From Arthrobacter sp. B6 (GTDB taxonomy: Bacteria > Actinomycetota > Actinomycetes > Actinomycetales > Micrococcaceae), in the NCBI RefSeq assembly GCF_001663775.1, contig NZ_KV467168.1:821065-885064 (forward strand): DNA of 64,000 nucleotides. The letters run 5' to 3'. The notes beneath the pieces are model-generated. The model saw only the letters and a list, made by a program, of their open reading frames with translations, was not told where the DNA came from and did not search any database. Positions 13,412-25,870 of the stretch are shown piece by piece (positions within the stretch are counted from its first letter, which is position 1; each line of letters starts with the position of its first letter). Position numbers and translations under genes: made by a program.

Positions 13412-14947
13412 ATGGACTTCTGGCAGCGCTACCGTGCGATCGATGCGCGCGACACCCGGTTCGACGGGCAGTTCTACACTGCTGTCCGGACTACCGGCAT
13501 CTACTGCCGCCCGTCATGCCCCGCCCGGACCCCCAAGGCAGCCAACGTCACGTTCTATGAAACATCTGCTGCAGCGCACGACGCCGGATACCGCGCCTGC
13601 AAGCGTTGCCTTCCCGAGGCGGTGCCCGGGACCCCCGCGTGGAACGTCCGCCAGGATCTCGCCGGCCGGGCCATGCGCCTCATCAACGACGGCGTCATCA
13701 ACCGGGAAGGCGTGGAGGGCCTGGCGGCCCGGCTGGGCTATTCGGCACGGCAGCTGAACCGGATCCTCAGCCACGAACTCGGGGCCGGCCCGCTCTCCCT
13801 GGCCCGGGCAAGCCGTGCCCAGACCGCGCGGACCCTGCTGGTGTCCACCTCCATGAAGCTGGCCGACATCGCGTTCGCGTCCGGTTTCAGCAGCGTCCGG
13901 CAGTTCAACGAGACCATGGTGGAGGTGTTCGCCATGACGCCCACCGCCCTGCGCTCCACGGCACGGCACCACAGGCCAGGGACGGCCGCGACTGCGCTCA
14001 CTCTGGCCCTGCCCTACCGCGAACCGTTCGACCCCGGCATCTTTTCCTTCCTTGCGGTCAGGGCACTCCCCGGCATAGAGGCCGGAACAGCCACGTCCTA
14101 CGCACGGACGTTGCGGCTTCCCCACGGCGATGCCCGGTTCAGCGTGAAGTACGACGGCGGCGCGCCTGGGCGGCCACTGACACTCACCATCGGCGCGGTG
14201 GACCTCCGCGACTTGCCGGCCCTGCTGAGCAGGGTGCGTCGGCTCTTCGATCTTGACGCGGATCCCGTGGCGATCGACAGCGCGCTGGCTGAAGATCCCC
14301 GGCTTGCCACCTCGGTGGCCAGTGCCCCCGGCATCCGGCTGCCCGGGGCTGTGGACCCTCAGGAACTCCTGGTCCGGGCCATGATCGGGCAGCAGGTTAC
14401 AGTGGCCGCAGCCCGGACTGCGCTGACGCAGCTCTCCGCTGCCGGAAGTTCCAGCCTGATGCCCGGCGACGGCCTTGACCGACTCTTTCCAACAGCCGCA
14501 GAAATCGCCGAGACCGGCTATGCGCTGCTGCGCGGTCCGCAGCGCCGGATTGACGCCCTCCGCAACGCAGCTTCGGCGCTCGCGGAAGGCCGGCTTGATT
14601 TCGGCTATGGCGACGACCTGCCGGGGCTCCGGGCAAAACTGCTCCCCGTTTCCGGCGTCGGTCCGTGGACGGTGGGCTACGTGGCGATGCGCGTCCTGGG
14701 CGCGCCGGACGTCTTCCTGGCCAACGACGCTGCTGTGAGAAACGGGATCCGGGCCCTTGGCCCGCCCGCCGCCGGCCGGGAGCGCGGGTCCGAAGATGTG
14801 GGCACGCCGACAGCGCCAGGCGCCCCTGGCCCGGATTTCCGGGAGGTCAGTCCTTGGCGGTCGTACGCCACCATGCACCTGTGGCGCGCCGCTGCGGCTC
14901 CAAAAGCCCCTCGGCGTGAACCCGTTCCAGAGAAAGTGATGCAATGA
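13412..14947 (+). CDS. Ada-like/AlkA fusion: alkylation-repair regulator and DNA glycosylase
   Basis: The 511-residue protein joins three parts. Residues 1-80 form the Ada zinc domain with Cys32, Cys36, Cys63 and Cys66, the same spacing as E. coli Ada Cys38/42/69/72, so Cys32 is the likely phosphotriester methyl acceptor. About residues 85-190 are an AraC-type HTH ([17 protein letters not shown]). The rest is an AlkA-type glycosylase with an HhH-GPD region ([20 protein letters not shown]) and a candidate catalytic Asp in FLANDAAV. The Ogt domain of E. coli Ada is missing here and is supplied by the next gene, which overlaps by 4 bases. Starts at 13403 and 13412 are both possible. Confidence 0.92.
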   Translation: MDFWQRYRAIDARDTRFDGQFYTAVRTTGIYCRPSCPARTPKAANVTFYETSAAAHDAGYRACKRCLPEAVPGTPAWNVRQDLAGRAMRLINDGVINREGVEGLAARLGYSARQLNRILSHELGAGPLSLARASRAQTARTLLVSTSMKLADIAFASGFSSVRQFNETMVEVFAMTPTALRSTARHHRPGTAATALTLALPYREPFDPGIFSFLAVRALPGIEAGTATSYARTLRLPHGDARFSVKYDGGAPGRPLTLTIGAVDLRDLPALLSRVRRLFDLDADPVAIDSALAEDPRLATSVASAPGIRLPGAVDPQELLVRAMIGQQVTVAAARTALTQLSAAGSSSLMPGDGLDRLFPTAAEIAETGYALLRGPQRRIDALRNAASALAEGRLDFGYGDDLPGLRAKLLPVSGVGPWTVGYVAMRVLGAPDVFLANDAAVRNGIRALGPPAAGRERGSEDVGTPTAPGAPGPDFREVSPWRSYATMHLWRAAAAPKAPRREPVPEKVMQ

Positions 14948-15465
14948 AAGCCCAGCTGTTAGTGATGTCCACCCCGGACGGTCCCTTCACCATCCTCGCG
15001 CAGGAAGGCGTGGTCCTGGCTTCCGGCTGGACGGCAGTGCCAGGGGAGCTTACCGGGCAGATCCATCCGGAGCTGCGCCCCGGCGACGTTGAGGCGGTGA
15101 CAGATCTTGGCTCCATTTCGCGGGCCGTTGAGGCCTTCTACGCCGGAGACCCCGGCATGGCGATGGCTGTTCCCGTTCTGCAGAAGTCCGGCCCCTTCCG
15201 TGCCCACGCCTGGGAGGTGCTCAGGACCGTACGTCCGGGGTCGCCGGTGACCTACACCGAGTATGCCGAACTGTCAGGCAATGCCAAGGCGGTCCGGGCC
15301 GCGGCCAGCGCCTGCGCGTTCAACGCGGCAGCCTTGTTTGTGCCTTGCCACCGCGTCATCCGGACTGACGGCTCCTTGGGCGGGTTCCGCTGGGGCCTGG
15401 CCATCAAGGAGAGCCTGCTCGCGCGTGAGGCAAGGGAGAGCCTGCTGGCGCGCGAAGCCGGCTAG
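14944..15465 (+). CDS. ogt: Methylated-DNA--protein-cysteine methyltransferase
   Basis: The 173-residue suicide enzyme takes O6-alkyl groups from guanine. The active-site motif VPCHRVI contains the acceptor Cys135, and the DNA-binding helix region reads [26 protein letters not shown]. The ATG overlaps the stop of the Ada-AlkA gene by 4 bases, so translation is probably coupled and the two would be induced together. The C-terminus contains a small duplication, ESLLARE followed by [10 protein letters not shown], caused by a direct DNA repeat near 15411-15455. Confidence 0.95.
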   Translation: MKAQLLVMSTPDGPFTILAQEGVVLASGWTAVPGELTGQIHPELRPGDVEAVTDLGSISRAVEAFYAGDPGMAMAVPVLQKSGPFRAHAWEVLRTVRPGSPVTYTEYAELSGNAKAVRAAASACAFNAAALFVPCHRVIRTDGSLGGFRWGLAIKESLLAREARESLLAREAG

Positions 15466-15468
15466 GAC

Positions 15469-16209
15469 CTACTTCGTTGCGGGCGTCCCGGAAGGCCACG
15501 GCAGCAGTTCCGGGAGGTCCACGCCGTCCGCAGCGGCTGATGCCCGCAGGCTGCCGAGCGACGGTTCCCGGCCGGCCAGCCAGGCCGCGATGTCGGTGAT
15601 CATGCCGCTGATGACGGTGGAGCGGCCGCCGCCACCGAGAGTCCTGGGCGGAAGCCCAAGCGGCTGAAGCACCAGCCTGTCCCCCGGCGCTACCCGGGCG
15701 GCCAGGAAGTCGAAAAGGTGTTCGCAGAATTGCCGGCTCCAGGTCTCCGGGCCAAAACCGGTGCCCAGGTCGGCGGTGTGGATTACCAGTTCACGCCACA
15801 GCGCCAGCCCGCCGTCAAGGACCACTCCCCCGCGGTAGGCAATGGGTGCCTGCCAGCCGGGGCCGGCTTCCAGCGTGTCAAAGGCTTTCAGAGCCCGCTC
15901 CAGTCCTGCCTCCAGATCCGCGCGGAGGACGTCTGCGCTGTGGCCGGCGGCCATTTCGATGGCTTTGTTTCGTCCGTCCTGGCCGCCGTCGTACAGCTCT
16001 GTGGTTTCGCCACGGTCCGCATATTCCAGCTGGCGTGCCATGGCGTTGGTGATGCCTGCGAGGTGTGCCAGGACGTGCCCGCGGGTCCAGCCCGGGAGCG
16101 CCGACGGGGCTTTGACGTCCTCATCCGTGAATTTCGCGGCGGCGGAGGCCACGATGTCGGCGGCTTTGTGCAGTTCGGTGAGCAAGTCAGACGGTGCGGG
16201 AGCGGTCAT
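15469..16209 (-). CDS. Mycothiol-dependent maleylpyruvate isomerase-like (DinB-fold) protein
   Basis: The 246-residue protein starts with a four-helix DinB/MDMPI N-terminal domain. The metal-site pattern is visible in LPGWTRGHVLAHLAGITNAMARQLEYA, with conserved His residues typical of mycothiol S-transferase-like proteins. A less conserved C-terminal domain follows (FLAARVAPGDRLVLQ). Such enzymes use mycothiol, the thiol of actinobacteria. Maleylpyruvate is not implied here, since no aromatic catabolism genes lie nearby. The start at 16209 is preferred over 16218 because AGGA sits 9 bases before it. The stop lies 3 bases from the convergent ogt stop. Confidence 0.8.
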   Translation of the reverse strand: MTAPAPSDLLTELHKAADIVASAAAKFTDEDVKAPSALPGWTRGHVLAHLAGITNAMARQLEYADRGETTELYDGGQDGRNKAIEMAAGHSADVLRADLEAGLERALKAFDTLEAGPGWQAPIAYRGGVVLDGGLALWRELVIHTADLGTGFGPETWSRQFCEHLFDFLAARVAPGDRLVLQPLGLPPRTLGGGGRSTVISGMITDIAAWLAGREPSLGSLRASAAADGVDLPELLPWPSGTPATK

Positions 16210-16235
16210 GGCGCCCATCCTAGCCGTTAGTACAC

Positions 16236-16772
16236 TCAGCCGAGCGGGATGTTGTCCGGTCCGTAGCGGTGGCGGATGTGCCGGCGGTCGTGGCGGGCTT
16301 GCCAGAACTCCAGTTCCGTTGGACTGAGTGCGTAGAGCTGCCAGTCCGGATTGTCGCTGCCGTCGGCCGCTGGCCTCGCCTGCCAGTCCGCAGCCGACGC
16401 CTCGGCGGAGAGCTCAGCCACCGGACCGGCGGCCCGGACCTGCCGGCCCTGCTGCGGCCAATAGAAGTTCAGGGCAGCGCTGGGGTTGACGGACAGCTCC
16501 CTGCCTTTCCGGGAGGTGCGGGACGTGGCGAAGTGCCAGCCGTCGTCGTCGATGTTTTTCAGGATGAGCATCCTGGCAGAGGGCTGGCCGTTGCCGTCCG
16601 CGGTGGCGAGGCTGCAGGCATGCGGCTGCAGCACGCCCGCGGCGAGGGCCTCATCCAGCCATAGCTTGAATAACGCCACCGGGTCTGACGGGGCTTTGGC
16701 CGGGTCGAAGTCCGGCAGGTCGGCGGGAAAGTCGGGCAGGGCCCGAAGTTGGCTGCGGAAGGCGTCGCTCAT
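16236..16772 (-). CDS. Pyridoxamine 5'-phosphate oxidase family protein
   Basis: The 178-residue protein fits the FMN-binding split barrel of PdxH. Recognisable segments are ACSLATADGNGQPSARMLIL, FATSRTSRKGRELSVNPSAAL and the C-terminal ELEFWQARHDRRHIRHRY. It is shorter than E. coli PdxH (218 residues) and the C-terminal signature is altered (usual ending RLxP missing; here it ends with GPDNIPLG), so it may be a PdxH paralogue rather than the true vitamin B6 salvage enzyme. It lies 26 bases upstream of the MDMPI-like gene on the same strand. Confidence 0.8.
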   Translation of the reverse strand: MSDAFRSQLRALPDFPADLPDFDPAKAPSDPVALFKLWLDEALAAGVLQPHACSLATADGNGQPSARMLILKNIDDDGWHFATSRTSRKGRELSVNPSAALNFYWPQQGRQVRAAGPVAELSAEASAADWQARPAADGSDNPDWQLYALSPTELEFWQARHDRRHIRHRYGPDNIPLG

Positions 16773-16794
16773 GTGCCCAGCCTAAACGCACAAC

Positions 16795-16860
16795 GCTCTC
16801 TCACTTCTTGCATGAATATTGGCAACGCTCTCTCACTTTCTTGGGGAAAGTGAGAGAGCG
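16795..16860. repeat. 32-bp repeat element with inverted end, second locus
   Basis: GCTCTCTCACTT occurs at 16795 and 16827, exactly 32 bases apart as in the block at 2646. A reverse copy (16848-16859) follows, so 16826-16839 and 16847-16860 form a 14-bp perfect stem with a 7-base loop. The site is between the start of the PdxH-like gene and the end of argH, and the hairpin might also end transcription from argH. Confidence 0.85.
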
Positions 16861-16955
16861 CTGGCCAAAATGATGCAACAACTCCCCGCCCGCACCCTAG
16901 CCTCGCAATCTCGGCCAGGGAACCCTGCGGACGTGGGCCCCTTCGCGTGTTGGTG

Positions 16956-19594
<2,639 letters not shown>

Positions 19595-19673
19595 GAAAAT
19601 GCTCCTCTTATGTAGGGGTTGCGTTGTTTAAGAATTGATTACGGAAAGCCTGTCATACCCTTGGGACGCGGTG

Positions 19674-20210
19674 TTACTGGCTGCCGCCGGCTTCCTCGGC
19701 CAGCTGCAGGAACCGGACGGCGAGGTCCTGCCCGCCCTGGGGATCCCGGGAGACCAGCAGCACGGTGTCGTCTCCGGCGATGGTTCCCAGGATGGAAGGC
19801 ATCACGGAGTGGTCGATGGCGAGGGCCAGGAAGTTGGCCGCGCCGGGCGGGGTCCGGAGCACGGCGATGTTGGCCGAGGCCTCCGCCGTGACCAGCAGTT
19901 CGCTGCACAGCCTGGCAAGCCGTGCATCCAGGATTTCCTGGCTGACGCCGCTCTTGGCGGCACGTTCGCCGCCTTCGCCCGGGACGGCGTAGACCAGGAC
20001 GCCTTCCTTGCCGCGGACCCGGACGGCGCCGAGTTCCACGAGGTCCCGGGACAGCGTGGCCTGGGTGACCTGGACGCCGTCGTCCGCCAGCAACGCGGCA
20101 AGCTCCGCCTGGGAGCGCACCGATTCACCCGTCAGGATGGCGGTGATGCGCGCCTGGCGGGCCGTTTTCGTGGCCGGGCTGGAGCCCGGCGCTGCCGGCG
20201 GAACGGACAC
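19674..20210 (-). CDS. argR: Arginine repressor
   Basis: The 178-residue regulator has an N-terminal winged HTH (ARQARITAILTGESVRSQAE, QVTQATLSRDL) and a C-terminal arginine-binding hexamerisation domain (GAANFLALAIDHS, GTIAGDDTVLLVSRD). It senses arginine and represses arg operons at ARG boxes. It starts with a GTG overlapping the argF stop by one base (TAGTG), so it is cotranscribed with the genes it controls. A candidate ARG-box region lies before argC. Confidence 0.95.
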   Translation of the reverse strand: MSVPPAAPGSSPATKTARQARITAILTGESVRSQAELAALLADDGVQVTQATLSRDLVELGAVRVRGKEGVLVYAVPGEGGERAAKSGVSQEILDARLARLCSELLVTAEASANIAVLRTPPGAANFLALAIDHSVMPSILGTIAGDDTVLLVSRDPQGGQDLAVRFLQLAEEAGGSQ

Positions 20211-21235
20211 TAGTTGCCAACCTCCACGGGCTGCAGTCCTTCAACCACGGCCAGGCCCGACTGGTGCATAAGCCAGGCCATCAGTGCCTTCTGGGCGTGC
20301 AGCCGATTTTCTGCCTCGTCCCAGACGATGGACTGCGGGCCGTCGATGACGCCCGCCGAGATCTCATACCCGCGGTAGGCGGGGAGGCAGTGAAGCACGA
20401 CGGCGTCATCCGCCGCCTGTGCCATGGCCCCCTCATCAACGGAGTACTCCCGGAACAGCTGCATCCGGGCTTCCTTTTCGGCTTCCTGGCCCATGGAGAC
20501 CCACGTGTCCGTGGCAACGACGTCGGCGCCTTTGAGGGCTTCCGCGGCGTCGGTGGTGATCAGCACGGACCCTCCGGTCTGGGCGGCGCGTTCCTCGGCA
20601 GCGGCGACGATCTCCGCCGCCGGAAGGTAGCCAACCGGTCCGGCGATTCGGACGTGCATCCCTGCGGTGACGCCCGCCAGCAGGTAGGAATTGGCCATGT
20701 TGTTGGCTGCATCGCCAAGGTAGCTCATGGTGAGGCCTGCCAGTTGGCCCTTGTGTTCCTTGACGGCGAGCAGGTCCGCGAGGAGCTGGCAGGGGTGGTA
20801 GTCGTCGCACAGGGCGTTGATCACCGGAACGCCGGAGTTTTCCGCCATGGCCACCAGGCCCGAGTGCGCGCCCGTCCGCCACACAATGGTGGAGACCATC
20901 CGTTCCAGGACCCTGGCCGTGTCCTCCACCGATTCCTTGTGGCCGATCTGCGCCTCGCCGGGGTTGATAATCAGGGCGTTCCCGCCCATATCGGCGATGC
21001 CGGTGGCAAAGGAAACCCGGGTGCGCGTGGAGGTTTTATCGAAGATCACGGCTACTGTCTTACGGCCGTTGCCCTCCGCCGCGAACGGCTGCACGGTGTA
21101 GGGCGCGGCCTTCATGCGGCTGGCCAAATCCAGGACCTCGGCCTGCTCAGCCGGGCTAAGGTCCGTGTCCTTGAGGAAGTGGCGGGTGATGCCGCGCGAA
21201 GCCGCCGTGCCGGTGGAAGAAACTACGGGGGTCAC
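20210..21235 (-). CDS. argF: Ornithine carbamoyltransferase
   Basis: The 341-residue enzyme makes citrulline from ornithine and carbamoyl phosphate. The carbamoyl-phosphate site STRTRVSF, the HPCQ motif in CDDYHPCQLLADLLA and the ornithine-site HCLPAYRG are all present. The GTG start overlaps the argD stop by 4 bases (GTGA). The first 15 residues before ITRHFLKDTDLS are poorly conserved, so an internal start is possible but none is better supported. Confidence 0.96.
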   Translation of the reverse strand: MTPVVSSTGTAASRGITRHFLKDTDLSPAEQAEVLDLASRMKAAPYTVQPFAAEGNGRKTVAVIFDKTSTRTRVSFATGIADMGGNALIINPGEAQIGHKESVEDTARVLERMVSTIVWRTGAHSGLVAMAENSGVPVINALCDDYHPCQLLADLLAVKEHKGQLAGLTMSYLGDAANNMANSYLLAGVTAGMHVRIAGPVGYLPAAEIVAAAEERAAQTGGSVLITTDAAEALKGADVVATDTWVSMGQEAEKEARMQLFREYSVDEGAMAQAADDAVVLHCLPAYRGYEISAGVIDGPQSIVWDEAENRLHAQKALMAWLMHQSGLAVVEGLQPVEVGN

Positions 21236-22506
21236 TGCGTGTCCTTAGCTGTCTGGAGGAGTGCCGGGAGTGCGGCAAGGAAGGCGCCGGCCTGGTCCGT
21301 AGTGAGGACCAGTGGCGGGGCGAGCCGGATGGTGCGCGGCCCGGGACTGTTGACGATGAAACCCGACTCAAGGCCCGCGTTCACGACGGCGGGAGCCACG
21401 TCGGCGTCCAGGTCGAAGCCAATCAGGAGGCCAGCGCCCCGGACTTCCGTAACGCCGTCGACCGCGGCGAGCCCCGACCGGAGGTAATCCCCCACAGTCG
21501 CCACGTTTTCCAGTACCCGCTGGCTTTCGATCGCGTGCAGAGTTGCCAGGGCGGCCGCCGTCGCCACCGGGTTTCCGCCGAACGTGGTGCCGTGCTGGCC
21601 CGCTCCAAGGAGCGAGGACACCCGCTCGCCGAAGGTGATCAGGGCACCGATGGGGAAGCCGCCGCCCAGGCCCTTGGCCAGGGTGATGGAATCCGGAACG
21701 ATCCCGGCGTCCTCACTGGCGAGCCATTTGCCGGTACGCCCGATTCCGGTCTGGACCTCGTCCAGTATCAGGAGGGCTCCGGCTTTTGTGGTCGCCTCGC
21801 GCGCTGCCCGCAGGTAGCCGGCGGGCAGGGGCCGGACCCCCGCTTCGCCCTGGATGGGTTCGAGGAAGACGGCGGCAACCGTCTCGTCGATGGCTGCTTC
21901 GAGGGCTGCCACGTCACCGAACGGAATGTGGACCACACCGCCGGGCAGTGGCTCGAACGGGGCACGGTAGGCTTCCTTGGCTGTCAGTGCCAGGGCGCCC
22001 ATGGTGCGCCCATGGAAGGCACCTTCCAAAGCGATGATCTTGGTCCGCGGTGCGCCGGCCGGGCCCGTCCCGTTGCGCCGGGCAAGCTTGAAGGCCGCTT
22101 CGTTGGCCTCAGTGCCGGAATTGGTGAAAAACACCTTCGAGCCCGCCGGAGCGTGCGTCAGGGCCAGCAGCTTTTCGGCCAGCGCAATCTGGGTGGGACT
22201 GGTGAAGAAGTTGGAGACGTGCCCCAGAGTGGCCAACTGGCTGGCAATCACGGAGGTGACAAACGGGTGGGCGTGGCCCAGGGCGTTGACGGCGATGCCG
22301 CCCAGCAGGTCAAGATATTCCTTGCCGTCGGCGTCCCAGACCAGGCAGCCGGCGCCGCGCACCAGGACGCGCTGCGGGGTGCCAAAGACGCCCATGAGGG
22401 ACGTTGAGTAGCGGGTAAGCCACTCGGCTCCACTACCCGTCCCAGTCATAACGGAAGCTTTGGGGGCCCCATCGACGGTCGGACCGGCGCCAGGAGTTTC
22501 GTTCAT
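21232..22506 (-). CDS. argD: Acetylornithine aminotransferase
   Basis: The 424-residue class III aminotransferase uses pyridoxal phosphate to convert N-acetylglutamate semialdehyde to acetylornithine. The PLP lysine is in [14 protein letters not shown], with [16 protein letters not shown] just before it and [17 protein letters not shown] further up. The ATG overlaps the argB stop by 4 bases. The N-terminal 25 residues are extra relative to many homologues; a later ATG (residue 20) is an alternative. Confidence 0.95.
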   Translation of the reverse strand: MNETPGAGPTVDGAPKASVMTGTGSGAEWLTRYSTSLMGVFGTPQRVLVRGAGCLVWDADGKEYLDLLGGIAVNALGHAHPFVTSVIASQLATLGHVSNFFTSPTQIALAEKLLALTHAPAGSKVFFTNSGTEANEAAFKLARRNGTGPAGAPRTKIIALEGAFHGRTMGALALTAKEAYRAPFEPLPGGVVHIPFGDVAALEAAIDETVAAVFLEPIQGEAGVRPLPAGYLRAAREATTKAGALLILDEVQTGIGRTGKWLASEDAGIVPDSITLAKGLGGGFPIGALITFGERVSSLLGAGQHGTTFGGNPVATAAALATLHAIESQRVLENVATVGDYLRSGLAAVDGVTEVRGAGLLIGFDLDADVAPAVVNAGLESGFIVNSPGPRTIRLAPPLVLTTDQAGAFLAALPALLQTAKDTQ

Positions 22507-23459
22507 GCGTTCACCTCTTCGTCGGGGACGACCTGCGTGCCGATGCCCGCCGTCGTGAATGTTTCCAGGAGCATGGAGTGCGGCAGCCTGCCATCGACGA
22601 TGTGTGCCCGTTCCACTCCCCCGTCAATGGCTTTGAGGCATGCCTCCATCTTCGGGATCATGCCGGACTCCAGGGACGGCAGCAGTTCGCGCAGCTCAGA
22701 GGCCGTGAGGGAAGAGATGAGCGAGGACCTGTCCGGCCAGCTGGCGTAGAGGCCCTCGACGTCGGTGAGGATCACCAGCTTGGATGCCCCCAGCGCTTCG
22801 GCGAGGGCGGCCGCGGCCGTGTCCGCGTTGACGTTGAGGACCTGGCCCGTGGTCTGGGCCCGTTCGATGGCAGCGGCGCTGCCGTCGTCCTCGATTTCCG
22901 GGGCCACGGTGGAGATGACCGGGATGCGGCCGGCAGCAAGGATGTCCAGGATGCCCTCCGGGTTCACACCGACGACTTCACCCACCAGGCCGAGGTCCAC
23001 AGCCTCGCCGTCAATGACGGTGCCGGTCCGGACGGCCCGGAGCAGGCCGCCGTCCTCTCCGGACATCCCCACCGCGTAGGGTCCGTGGGAGTTGATCAGG
23101 CCCACGAGTTCGCGGCCCACCTGGCCGGTGAGCACCATCCGGACCACGTCCATGGCTTCGGGTGTGGTGACGCGAAGGCCGCCCTTGAACTCAGACTCGA
23201 TGCCCAGCCGCGCCAGCATGGAGTTGATCTGCGGGCCGCCGCCGTGGACCACCACGGGGTGGATGCCCACGTGGTGCAGGAACACCACATCCTCCGCGAA
23301 CGCCCGCCGCAGGTCCTCGTTGACCATGGCGTTGCCGCCGTACTTGATCACCATGGTGGTGCCGGCGAACCGCTGGATCCAGGGCAGCGCCTCGATCAGG
23401 GTGCCGGCCTTGCTTTGGGCATCACTCATGGACGTGGTTTCGCGGGTCTGGGTGTTCAT
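22503..23459 (-). CDS. argB: Acetylglutamate kinase
   Basis: The 318-residue amino acid kinase phosphorylates N-acetylglutamate. Conserved parts include [43 protein letters not shown] and [11 protein letters not shown]. It is the usual feedback target of arginine in this type of pathway. The ATG at 23459 follows argJ after 42 bases; a second ATG at residue 11 would be an equally plausible start. Confidence 0.96.
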   Translation of the reverse strand: MNTQTRETTSMSDAQSKAGTLIEALPWIQRFAGTTMVIKYGGNAMVNEDLRRAFAEDVVFLHHVGIHPVVVHGGGPQINSMLARLGIESEFKGGLRVTTPEAMDVVRMVLTGQVGRELVGLINSHGPYAVGMSGEDGGLLRAVRTGTVIDGEAVDLGLVGEVVGVNPEGILDILAAGRIPVISTVAPEIEDDGSAAAIERAQTTGQVLNVNADTAAAALAEALGASKLVILTDVEGLYASWPDRSSLISSLTASELRELLPSLESGMIPKMEACLKAIDGGVERAHIVDGRLPHSMLLETFTTAGIGTQVVPDEEVNA

Positions 23460-23501
23460 GCTTGAAGTAACTCCAGGGTGGCTGGTTGATTGGCTCGAGG
23501 A

Positions 23502-24668
23502 TCAGCTCGAGTAGGCGCTGTTCTCGTGCACGTAGTCGTGGGTGAGATCGTTGGTCCAGATTGTGGCCTCGGCGTCGCCGGACTGCAAGTCAATCTCCAC
23601 GTGGACTTCGCGGGGTTCCAGGTCCACCAGGTTGCGGTCGTCGCCGATGCTGCCGTTGCGGCAAACCTGGACGCCATTAATGGCGACGTGGAGTTGGTCC
23701 GGCTCGAAGACGGCGTCCGTGGTCCCCACAGCGGAGAGGACACGCCCCCAGTTGGGATCCTTGCCGAAAATGGCTGCCTTGAACAGGTTGGACCTGGCCA
23801 CGGAGCGGCTGACGGTTTCGGCGTCCCTCTCGCTGGCGGCGTTGAACGTGCGGATCGCGATATCGTGGCTGGCCCCTTCGGCGTCGCCAATCAGCTTGCG
23901 GGCCAGTTCCGCACACACCTGGGTCAGCCCGGCGCCAAAATCCTCGGCGGACGGGACTGCACCAGAGGCGCCGGACGCCAGCAGCACCACGGTGTCGTTG
24001 GTGGACATGCAGCCGTCGGAGTCTGCACGGTCAAACGTGACGCGCGTGGCGTCGCGGAGGACGACGTCGAGCATTTCCGGCGCGACGTCGGCGTCCGTGG
24101 TGAGCACAACCAGCATGGTGGCGAGTCCGGGGGCCAGCATCCCGGCGCCCTTGGCGATGCCCCCGATGGTGAACTCCTGGCCGTCGGCGTCAGTGCCGAT
24201 GAACAGGGCGGCTTTGGGCACCGAGTCGGTGGTCATGATGGCATTGGCAGCCTCCGGGCCACCCTCCGTGCTGAGCGCCGCCGCGGCGGCCTCGACGCCC
24301 GGGAGGATCTTGTCCATGGGCAGCTGCTCACCGATCAGGCCGGTGGAGCAAACAAAGACGTCCGTAGCGGAGATGCCCAGGACAGCGGCAACTTTTTCGG
24401 CTGTGCTGTGCGTATTCTGGAAACCTTCAGGGCCGGTGCAGGCATTGGCGCCTCCCGAGTTGAGGACAACGGCGTCCACGCGTCCGTCCGAGACAACCTG
24501 GCGGGACCAGTGGACCGGTGCCGCGGCCACGCGGTTACTGGTGAAGACGGCGGCCGCAGCCTTGGACGGGCCGTCGTTGACGACAAGTGCCAGGTCCGGG
24601 TTGCCGGACGCCTTCAGGCCGGCGGTGACGCCGGCGGCCCGGAATCCCTGTGGGGCGGTAACGGTCAC
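23502..24668 (-). CDS. argJ: Bifunctional ornithine acetyltransferase / N-acetylglutamate synthase
   Basis: The 388-residue enzyme recycles the acetyl group from acetylornithine to glutamate, and bifunctional forms also make N-acetylglutamate from acetyl-CoA. The self-cleavage site is the Thr in LATMLVVL at about residue 183, so the mature enzyme is an alpha/beta pair; KGAGMLAPG just before it and [14 protein letters not shown] after it are conserved. The GTG start overlaps the argC stop by 4 bases. No argA or argE lies in the cluster, which agrees with the cyclic pathway. Confidence 0.96.
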   Translation of the reverse strand: MTVTAPQGFRAAGVTAGLKASGNPDLALVVNDGPSKAAAAVFTSNRVAAAPVHWSRQVVSDGRVDAVVLNSGGANACTGPEGFQNTHSTAEKVAAVLGISATDVFVCSTGLIGEQLPMDKILPGVEAAAAALSTEGGPEAANAIMTTDSVPKAALFIGTDADGQEFTIGGIAKGAGMLAPGLATMLVVLTTDADVAPEMLDVVLRDATRVTFDRADSDGCMSTNDTVVLLASGASGAVPSAEDFGAGLTQVCAELARKLIGDAEGASHDIAIRTFNAASERDAETVSRSVARSNLFKAAIFGKDPNWGRVLSAVGTTDAVFEPDQLHVAINGVQVCRNGSIGDDRNLVDLEPREVHVEIDLQSGDAEATIWTNDLTHDYVHENSAYSS

Positions 24669-25696
24669 GGGGCAACTCCCTGCAGGTTGAGGCCGGCAGT
24701 CTCCGCCAGGCCAAGTGCAATGTTCATGGACTGCACAGCGCCGCCGGCAGTCCCCTTGGTGAGGTTATCAAGGACGCAGGTCACGATCACGCGGCCGGTG
24801 TGCGGGTCAAAAGCCAGCTGCATTGCCGCGTGGTTCGAACCCTGGACGGACTTGGTTCCCGGCCACTGGCCTTCCGGCAGCAGGTGCACAAACGGTTCAT
24901 CGTCGTAGGCCTCAGCCCACGCCTGCCGGAGGTCTGCGGCGGTAGTGCCCTGTTTGACCTTTGCAGTGGCCGTGGTGAGGATCCCGCGGCTCATGGGAGC
25001 CAGCGTCGGGGTGAAGGACACCGTGACATTTTCCCCGGCGGCGTTCGAGAGTCCCTGCTCGATCTCCGGCGTGTGGCGGTGACTGCCGCCCACTCCGTAG
25101 GGGCTCATGGAGCCCATAACCTCAGCGCCGATAAGGTTCACTTTGGCTGCCTTGCCCGCGCCCGAGGTGCCTGAGGCGGAAACTATCACGACGTCGTCGG
25201 GCTGGAGCAGGTTCCCAGCGAACCCGGGCGTCAGCGCCAGGAGGGCCGACGTCGGGTAGCAGCCGGGAACCGCGATCCGGGTGGCGCCCTTGAGGACGTC
25301 GCGCTGGCCCGGGAGCTCCGGCAGGCCGTAGGGCCAGGTTCCGGCGTGGGCTGAGCCGTAGAATTTTTCCCATGCGGCGCCGTCTTCGAGGCGGTGGTCT
25401 GCGCCGGCATCAATAACCAGCGTGCCTTCCGGCAGCTGTGCCGCGATCTCGGCGGAAGCCCCGTGCGGCAGGGCCAGGAACACCACATCGTGGCCGGAGA
25501 GGTTTTCCACGGTGGTGTCTTCCAGGATGCGGCTGGAGAGCCCGTACAGGTGCGGCTGCAGCTCGCCGAGGCGGGAGCCTGCATTGCTGTGCGCAGTGAT
25601 GGCACCGATGGTCACGTCGGGATGCCCGGCGAGTAGGCGCAGGACTTCTCCTCCGGCGTAGCCGCTGGCTCCGGAGACGGCAACAGAAATAGTCAT
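24665..25696 (-). CDS. argC: N-acetyl-gamma-glutamyl-phosphate reductase
   Basis: The 343-residue enzyme reduces acetylglutamyl phosphate with NADPH. The Rossmann start [20 protein letters not shown] and the catalytic-Cys segment [14 protein letters not shown] (Cys near residue 146) are clear. It is the first gene of the eight-gene arg cluster on the minus strand. The region upstream carries A/T-rich inverted motifs that look like ARG boxes. Confidence 0.97.
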   Translation of the reverse strand: MTISVAVSGASGYAGGEVLRLLAGHPDVTIGAITAHSNAGSRLGELQPHLYGLSSRILEDTTVENLSGHDVVFLALPHGASAEIAAQLPEGTLVIDAGADHRLEDGAAWEKFYGSAHAGTWPYGLPELPGQRDVLKGATRIAVPGCYPTSALLALTPGFAGNLLQPDDVVIVSASGTSGAGKAAKVNLIGAEVMGSMSPYGVGGSHRHTPEIEQGLSNAAGENVTVSFTPTLAPMSRGILTTATAKVKQGTTAADLRQAWAEAYDDEPFVHLLPEGQWPGTKSVQGSNHAAMQLAFDPHTGRVIVTCVLDNLTKGTAGGAVQSMNIALGLAETAGLNLQGVAP

Positions 25697-25713
25697 ACCG
25701 GACAGCCTACAGC

Positions 25714-25759
25714 AAAACTATTCAGTGTGCCCGATATTTATGCATTGGTTCCTCATGCA
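25714..25759 (-). promoter_or_regulatory. Candidate ARG-box region upstream of argC
   Basis: On the minus strand TTGCATGAGGAACCAATGCA and AATGCATAAATATC overlap, and TGAATAGTTTT lies 10 bases further on. These A/T-rich, partly palindromic segments resemble the TGNATWWWWATNCA operators bound as pairs by ArgR, and the position 20-60 bases before argC fits repression of the cluster. A clear -10/-35 pair was not assigned. Confidence 0.55.
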
Positions 25760-25870
25760 ATCCCGGGCGATTCGACACCCGGGCGTATGCTGGGGGGAGG
25801 GTGATCTCTACCGCGCAGTTGCGAACGTCGACTGCAGCTTTGCCCGTAACAGTTACGAGGCCCCGGCTCC

